Notes under the pieces: model-generated | What the model saw: the letters and a program-made list of their open reading frames with translations, nothing else | The model's database searches: none | Told to the model about the DNA's origin: nothing | Made by a program: the position numbers and the translations under genes | Shown here: in pieces, positions 57,535-64,000 of the stretch | Numbering within the stretch: position 1 is the stretch's first letter | Layout of the letters: every line of letters starts with the position of its first letter | From: Acinetobacter haemolyticus | GTDB taxonomy: Bacteria; Pseudomonadota; Gammaproteobacteria; Pseudomonadales; Moraxellaceae | Assembly: GCF_900406815.1 (NCBI RefSeq) | Contig: NZ_OVCN01000004.1 | Span: 1-64,000, forward strand | Reading direction: 5' to 3' | DNA length: 64,000 bases

Positions 57535-58187
57535 GGCATCAAACGCTGTATAACCCATTGCCCATCCTGTTTTTCATAACTCAAGCGGTCATGTAAACGA
57601 TTTGGACGCCCTTGCCAAAACTCATAATAGTCAGCAATTAAACGATAACCGCCCCAAAAATCAGGTTTAGTGAGTTCACCGTGTTCACCCACTTGCTGCT
57701 GTAAGTCATAAAAACGCTGCTGTAACTCTTCTCGACTCGCAATTCTACCGCTTTGTGGGGTGCTGATATGCGCGGCGATTTGACTATCACGCGGACGCTT
57801 TAAATAATACTCAGTTGATTCATGTTCAGAGATCTTGACCACTTGACCACTGATACGAACTTGGCGCTCTAAACTTGGCCAGTAAAATAACAACTCAGCG
57901 AATGGATTTTCAGCAAGGTCTATCCCTTTTTGGCTGTCATAATTGGTATAAAAATCATAGCCTGCTTCTGTCGCACCACGTAATAACACAGTCCGTACAT
58001 GTGGGCGACCTTGTGCATTTGCAGTGGCCAAAGACATCGTATACGGCTCATGTAAATGTGCCGCCAAAGCATGATTAAACCAATTCAAGAATTGCAGGTG
58101 AGGATGATCGCTGATCTGTGCTTCATGCAACTCACCTTGTTCATAACTTAATCGTAATTCACTCAGATCCTTAATCACATCACTCAT
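57531..58187 (-). CDS. pdxH: Pyridoxamine/pyridoxine 5'-phosphate oxidase
   Basis: A 218-aa FMN enzyme making pyridoxal 5'-phosphate. FMN and substrate residues lie in RTVLLRGATEAGYDFYTNYDSQKG and VRISGQVVKISE; the C-terminal EFWQGRPNRLHDR is a PdxH hallmark. Normal length. It is 12 bp downstream of glmM in an operon. Confidence 0.97.
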   Translation of the reverse strand: MSDVIKDLSELRLSYEQGELHEAQISDHPHLQFLNWFNHALAAHLHEPYTMSLATANAQGRPHVRTVLLRGATEAGYDFYTNYDSQKGIDLAENPFAELLFYWPSLERQVRISGQVVKISEHESTEYYLKRPRDSQIAAHISTPQSGRIASREELQQRFYDLQQQVGEHGELTKPDFWGGYRLIADYYEFWQGRPNRLHDRLSYEKQDGQWVIQRLMP

Positions 58188-58199
58188 TGGTATTCTCTC

Positions 58200-59537
58200 T
58201 TAAGCAACTTGAGCTTGCGCACGCACAGCATCAGCTAAACGGTTTGCTAACGCTTCAACTTCAGGTAAGTCATCACCTTCAACCATTACACGAATGACTG
58301 GCTCTGTGCCTGATTTACGAATTAATAAGCGTCCACGACCTTTCAACTGTTGTTCTGCTTTTTCAAACTCTTCAACTAAAGAAGGAATTGAATATGGATC
58401 AATCATTTGTTGTAAACGGACATTGACTAATACTTGCGGAAATAACTTAAAACCATCTACTAACTCATGTAAGGCTTTACCTTGTTCAACCATGACGGTA
58501 AGTACTTGCAGAGCTGCAATAATTGCATCACCGGTGGTACTTTTATCTAAAGTTAAAATGTGCCCAGATGGTTCACCACCAATACTCCAATTCTGCTCCT
58601 CAAGGGCTTGCAATACATAGCGGTCACCCACTTTTGCACGGACAAATCCAACATTGGCTTTATCTAACGCAAGCTCAAGTGCCATATTGCTCATCACTGT
58701 TCCAACCACACCTTCTGGCTTATGGTTGGCTTGTATTGCAAGAATATAAAGAATATGGTCTCCATCAATGAGATTGCCATTTTTATCCACCATTACGACA
58801 CGATCGGCATCACCATCAAAAGCAATACCAAGATCTGCTTGATGCTTAACTACCGCTTTTTGTAAATGCTCTGGATGTGTAGAGCCACAGTTTTCATTGA
58901 TATTTAAACCATCAGGATCATTAAATAGTGGAATAACTTTGGCACCTAACTCGCGAAACACTGATGGTCCAACACTGTAGGCTGCACCATTGGCACAATC
59001 CACGACAATTTTTAAATTATGTAGGTTGAAATGATATGGGAAAGTTGATTTGCAGAATTCGATATAGCGACCATTGGCATCTTTTACACGAACACTTTTA
59101 CCTAAGTTCGCTGTATCATCAATAAGCAAATCTTGTTCAAGCTCTTGATTAATTTGATCTTGTATATTATCAGGAAGTTTCTTACCTTCACTTGAGAAGA
59201 ACTTAATCCCGTTATCAAAATAAGGATTATGTGAAGCAGAGATCACAATGCCCGCGTGTGCATGCAGAGCACGAGTAAGGTGTGCAATTGCTGGAGTCGG
59301 TAATGGACCAAGCAAATGCACATACACGCCAGCCGCATTTAAACCCGCTTGTAATGCAGCTTCTAAAATATACCCTGATAAACGTGTATCTTTCCCCAAG
59401 ACCACAATTGGCTTATTTTTTGGGCTATTACGTTTTAATACTTTTCCTGCAGCAAAACCCAATTTTAAAGCAAATTCTGGCGTAATCGGCAATTGTCCAA
59501 ATTTGCCTCGAATTCCATCAGTACCAAAATAACTCAT
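58200..59537 (-). CDS. glmM: Phosphoglucosamine mutase
   Basis: A 445-aa phosphohexomutase that converts glucosamine-6-P to glucosamine-1-P for peptidoglycan and LPS. The phosphoserine loop is [13 protein letters not shown], the metal loop DGDADR, the sugar loop GGEPSGH and the phosphate site [12 protein letters not shown]. Complete and normal length. Upstream of pdxH. Confidence 0.97.
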   Translation of the reverse strand: MSYFGTDGIRGKFGQLPITPEFALKLGFAAGKVLKRNSPKNKPIVVLGKDTRLSGYILEAALQAGLNAAGVYVHLLGPLPTPAIAHLTRALHAHAGIVISASHNPYFDNGIKFFSSEGKKLPDNIQDQINQELEQDLLIDDTANLGKSVRVKDANGRYIEFCKSTFPYHFNLHNLKIVVDCANGAAYSVGPSVFRELGAKVIPLFNDPDGLNINENCGSTHPEHLQKAVVKHQADLGIAFDGDADRVVMVDKNGNLIDGDHILYILAIQANHKPEGVVGTVMSNMALELALDKANVGFVRAKVGDRYVLQALEEQNWSIGGEPSGHILTLDKSTTGDAIIAALQVLTVMVEQGKALHELVDGFKLFPQVLVNVRLQQMIDPYSIPSLVEEFEKAEQQLKGRGRLLIRKSGTEPVIRVMVEGDDLPEVEALANRLADAVRAQAQVA

Positions 59538-59613
59538 TTTCTACTCACTTTCTTATCGTAATATGACGCTAAGCCACATCATTTATCATCTATTTCACTT
59601 TACACTAAAACAA

Positions 59614-59641
59614 AAAAACCGTCAGCGAACTGACGGTTTTT
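59614..59641. terminator. Terminator of guaB
   Basis: aaaaaccgtcag-type arm (to 59625) pairs with ctgacggtttt (59630-59641) around cgaa, with A and T runs on both sides. It separates guaB from glmM on minus. Confidence 0.9.
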
Positions 59642-59663
59642 CCAGCGACAAAATTACCAAAAA

Positions 59664-61157
<1,494 letters not shown>

Positions 61158-61269
61158 CTATTATAAACAAATTTCACAGTGAATTTCATTTTCTAGGATG
61201 AAATAATTTCAGAAAAACCGTTACCATCACGTTTCCCTGTTTTTTGAATCCAGTTTCACAGACTTTTAA

Positions 61270-61635
61270 TCAACCCACCTGATCATAATCTTCATTATTT
61301 GCAGCATCTTGTTCTTCAATTTGAATCAAAGGAATCATATTGTGTGCAAGTCGAGCTTTATGACAATGTTCATCACCAACCTGTACTTCTCGGCAGGTTG
61401 AGCTACGCACCGCATAAATTGAACAACTCACCTGCTGTCCAACCACGCCTTCTAACGCAATACATCTAACCTGAGTTTGATTTGTTCCTTTCATGCATGA
61501 ATAAACAGCTGTGAGCGGCTCAATCATCTCACTTGGCATGACTTCAGCCTCAGCCCAATAAAACGATACACGGTAATGCGCACAACATGCGCCACAATGG
61601 ACACATGTTTCAGAGGTCACAATTTGAGACAACAT
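61270..61635 (-). CDS. YkgJ family Cys-cluster protein
   Basis: A 121-aa protein with the motif CVHCGACCAHYR at the N-terminus and further Cys in CSIYAVRSSTCREV and GDEHCHKAR. The family is thought to bind iron or zinc; function is unknown. I take the ATG at 61635 (MLSQIVTSETC); an extension of eight codons is possible. It stands alone between guaB and the MBL-fold gene. Confidence 0.82.
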   Translation of the reverse strand: MLSQIVTSETCVHCGACCAHYRVSFYWAEAEVMPSEMIEPLTAVYSCMKGTNQTQVRCIALEGVVGQQVSCSIYAVRSSTCREVQVGDEHCHKARLAHNMIPLIQIEEQDAANNEDYDQVG

Positions 61636-61759
61636 TTTTGTTAAAATTCTCGTTATCAAAATAAAACTCTTTAAAACGCGAATCCTAAAAAAACTTATCT
61701 ACAAAAACAAGAGAGATGAACCCTATTTTTTGTATTCGACCGTCATATTTATCCTATGT

Positions 61760-62566
61760 TTAAGCGATTTCTGTGGGCATACTAAAAACATATTCATTCA
61801 TCAGATCTACGCCACATTCCAGTGTTTCGATCCAGTCTAGAAATTGATTGATCATCTCTTTGCCAATAAAAGCTGTCCCATGCTGTGGCACAATCATCTC
61901 CAGATCCATCTGCCGAACCATACTGACCCACAAACGAATCACTTTATTGGAACACATATAGCGTTGATGAAAGCCTTTCATTTTTTTGATATGCGCATCA
62001 AAGTCAGCAATTGGCTGGCTGGCATCGTCAACAATCGAAGCACCCATATCCCCTGAAAATAAGATTTTTGCTGTCGGATCATAAAACTGGAAATTACCGA
62101 CAGAATGTAAGAAATGTGCAGGTACTGCGACAATCGAGGACTGCCCTAAAGGAATAACTTGTCCCGTATCAGACAGCTCGATCAGTCGCTCTTCCCAATT
62201 TCCCTTCATGCGATCACTCATAAATGCTGAATTGAGATGCGGTAGAAAACGTGCCCACAACTTTGATGCGACAACTTTGGCATCGGTATAGACCAACCAA
62301 CGAGGCATCGAGGTAATAATGTCTGGGTCCTGATGAGAAGCCATCACATAATCAAGATTTTTCAGTTTGGTGTAGCGATTAAGCTCCATGGTTAAAGGCA
62401 CATATGTGAGATCACCGCCTGGATCTAAAACCGCAGCTCGCTCATGATCAATAATCAAAAATTGATTTGCTTGAATGCCTTCCCCTTTCACCAAACTGGT
62501 AAAACTAATGCATTTATGCGTACCATTATCAAATAATATCTGTGATGTTGTCCGTTCAAAACTCAT
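61760..62566 (-). CDS. MBL-fold, diiron ODP-like protein
   Basis: A 268-aa protein with the metallo-beta-lactamase fold of flavodiiron proteins but no flavodoxin domain. ASHQDPDI stands in place of HxExDH, and HFLHSVGNFQFYDPTAKILFSGDMGAS gives further metal ligands. Such ODP-type proteins bind oxygen or NO and may sense them. No electron partner is adjacent. The 221-bp divergent gap to the receptor gene includes a Fur-box-like site. Confidence 0.82.
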   Translation of the reverse strand: MSFERTTSQILFDNGTHKCISFTSLVKGEGIQANQFLIIDHERAAVLDPGGDLTYVPLTMELNRYTKLKNLDYVMASHQDPDIITSMPRWLVYTDAKVVASKLWARFLPHLNSAFMSDRMKGNWEERLIELSDTGQVIPLGQSSIVAVPAHFLHSVGNFQFYDPTAKILFSGDMGASIVDDASQPIADFDAHIKKMKGFHQRYMCSNKVIRLWVSMVRQMDLEMIVPQHGTAFIGKEMINQFLDWIETLECGVDLMNEYVFSMPTEIA

Positions 62567-62724
62567 AGAAACCCCAAAAAATCTTTTAAATATGAATTAT
62601 TTTAATTCCATAATAAAATAATGGGATTTAAATCTAGATTCAATCATATATTGGATATTTATCATAATTTATCCAACAATCAGCTTTAGATTTATTGCTT
62701 GGTTTTAGAAAACGGATCCCTTAA

Positions 62725-62743
62725 AATAATAACCATTCTCATT
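62725..62743. promoter_or_regulatory. Fur-box-like site
   Basis: aataataaccattctcatt resembles the imperfect repeats of bacterial Fur boxes and lies 45 bp before a siderophore receptor start. The match is partial. Confidence 0.45.
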
Positions 62744-62787
62744 CATGGCATTCACCTGCCATTTTGCTCCCTCCCTTGGACATCTCT

Positions 62788-64000
62788 ATGCTTGTTACGC
62801 ATCGTACTTTACTCGCAACACTTATCTTAAGCACTATGACCACGGCATATGCTAAAGAAGATCAAGACTTTATACTCCCAACTATTTCGGTCAAAGCCCA
62901 ACAGCAAGATCAGGCCTATGCCGCCACGACAGCGACTTCAGCACTCAAATCCAATGCACCTCTATTTAAAACTGCTCAATCAGTTTCTGTTGTCACCCGT
63001 GAACAACTTGACCAAAAACAAGCAAGAACTCTTACGGATGCACTTGAAGGGGTTGCTGGTGTAGAAGCTGGAAAGCTTGGTCGCCGCGGTTGGGATGATT
63101 TTATTATTCGAGGCCAAACTTCTTCTGACTCGGTGTATGTCGATGGTTTAAGAATTGGGCAAAGTTCACCTACGCCTTCTGTAGCTGCTGAAATTTCGGG
63201 AATGGATCAAGTACAAATATTAAAAGGCCCCGCTTCGATTAATTTTGGTTTGGTTGCTCCGGGAGGTATGGTCAATTTAGTCACCAAACGACCTGAAGCA
63301 GAAAACTTTGCACGAGCTAGCATGACTTATGGTAGTTACAGCCTTAAAGAAGGGACTTTCGACTTAAACTATAGCCCAAATAAGAGTGAAAAAGGTGCCT
63401 TCCGTTTAAATGGTCGTATCTCTGATCAAGATGATCCAACTGACTACGTTTATTTTAAAAATTACTACATCTCCCCCTCTTATAACTTTGACTTAGGGGA
63501 TAACACTGATCTTTCTGTCATCGCAAGCTATCAGCATCGAGAATATATTCGCCAACAAGGTTTACCTGTCATTGGTACATTAAAAGATAACCCTAACGGC
63601 GCTATAGACCGAAGTTTATATATTGGCGATCCTCATTTTGGTAAATATGAAGCAGATGTATATCGTACTGGTTATATGTTTAAGCACGCCTTTGAAAATG
63701 GATGGAACTTTAACCAAAACTTTGCCGTACAAAAAACTGAAATGGATGGTCAAGCAGTCTTTGCCCGTACAGGTAGTAACTTTTGGGCAGATAAAAACTA
63801 CACCACGATCAGCCGTAAAAATAACAGTCGCCACCAAATTATTGATAACTTAAGTTATGCAATTGATAATCGTTTAAATAACCAATTTGAATTATATGCC
63901 ATGCAGCACGACATCAATATAGGTGTTGATGCCTTCCAAGAAAAAAGTGATTACACCAACAACCGTTGTAATGTCGGTGATTTAAACATATACACTCCCG
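62788..64000 (+). CDS. TonB-dependent siderophore receptor (truncated by window edge)
   Basis: The first 404 codons of an outer-membrane receptor, open at the right edge. Signal peptide MLVTHRTLLATLILSTMTTAYA. The plug domain has LPTISVKAQQQ, QSVSVVTREQL, DFIIRGQTSSDSVYVDGLRI and VQILKGPASINFGLVAPGGMVNLVTKRP, typical of ferric hydroxamate/FhuA-like receptors. The barrel begins near residue 190. Likely iron-repressed. The ligand cannot be named. Confidence 0.92.
   Translation, partial: MLVTHRTLLATLILSTMTTAYAKEDQDFILPTISVKAQQQDQAYAATTATSALKSNAPLFKTAQSVSVVTREQLDQKQARTLTDALEGVAGVEAGKLGRRGWDDFIIRGQTSSDSVYVDGLRIGQSSPTPSVAAEISGMDQVQILKGPASINFGLVAPGGMVNLVTKRPEAENFARASMTYGSYSLKEGTFDLNYSPNKSEKGAFRLNGRISDQDDPTDYVYFKNYYISPSYNFDLGDNTDLSVIASYQHREYIRQQGLPVIGTLKDNPNGAIDRSLYIGDPHFGKYEADVYRTGYMFKHAFENGWNFNQNFAVQKTEMDGQAVFARTGSNFWADKNYTTISRKNNSRHQIIDNLSYAIDNRLNNQFELYAMQHDINIGVDAFQEKSDYTNNRCNVGDLNIYTP

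Overview
The window is a stretch of Acinetobacter chromosome, probably not A. baumannii itself. The evidence is an intrinsic-type OXA beta-lactamase, three porins of the Omp33-36 family, low GC, and typical Acinetobacter housekeeping genes (uvrA, acs, prfB, recJ, pdxH, glmM, guaB, waaA, ssb). Species was not determined. No CRISPR array, rRNA or transposase was seen. The only complete RNA gene is tRNA-Thr(TGT) at 14284-14359.

Left part (1-14.3 kb): accessory DNA. An AT-rich orphan gene and a Fic AMPylase are followed by signs of an integration boundary: two tgggggta repeats, a tRNA-Ser-like 3' end and an orphan terminator. Next comes a minus-strand defence operon read hsdM-hsdS-(structured spacer)-abi-hsdR-mcrB-mcrC, which combines type I restriction, a HEPN abortive-infection protein and McrBC-type modification-dependent restriction. 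hsdM has lost its last codons to a one-base frameshift. McrB carries a large extra domain inside its AAA+ module.

Middle part (14.3-51 kb): core and metabolic genes. These include a FAD oxidoreductase/methyltransferase pair; pirin, a YcaC-like hydrolase and a LysR regulator; the GABA cluster gabD-gabT / gabR / gabP with matching repeat operators at two sites; ssb, a YajR-like transporter, tenA and uvrA; a diguanylate cyclase; the OXA gene; a porin; a NarL-type regulator; the sulfone pair msuE-sfnG; acs; an MscS channel converging on rsmE-waaA; an ArsR/ene-reductase pair; and prfB with its programmed +1 frameshift. Three strong hairpins with U-tracts have no upstream gene and may end small RNAs.

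Right part (51-64 kb): two more Omp33-36 family porins, then recJ and pdxH, which are separated by a HaeIII-like restriction-modification pair. The pair is flanked by perfect 84-bp direct repeats copied from the start of recJ, a scar of insertion with long target duplication. glmM, guaB, a YkgJ-type protein, an MBL-fold protein and a truncated TonB-dependent siderophore receptor finish the window.

The most interesting system-level point is that one genome holds both a predicted GGCC m5C methyltransferase and an McrBC homologue with an unusual architecture, so the McrBC specificity must avoid self-DNA in some way.
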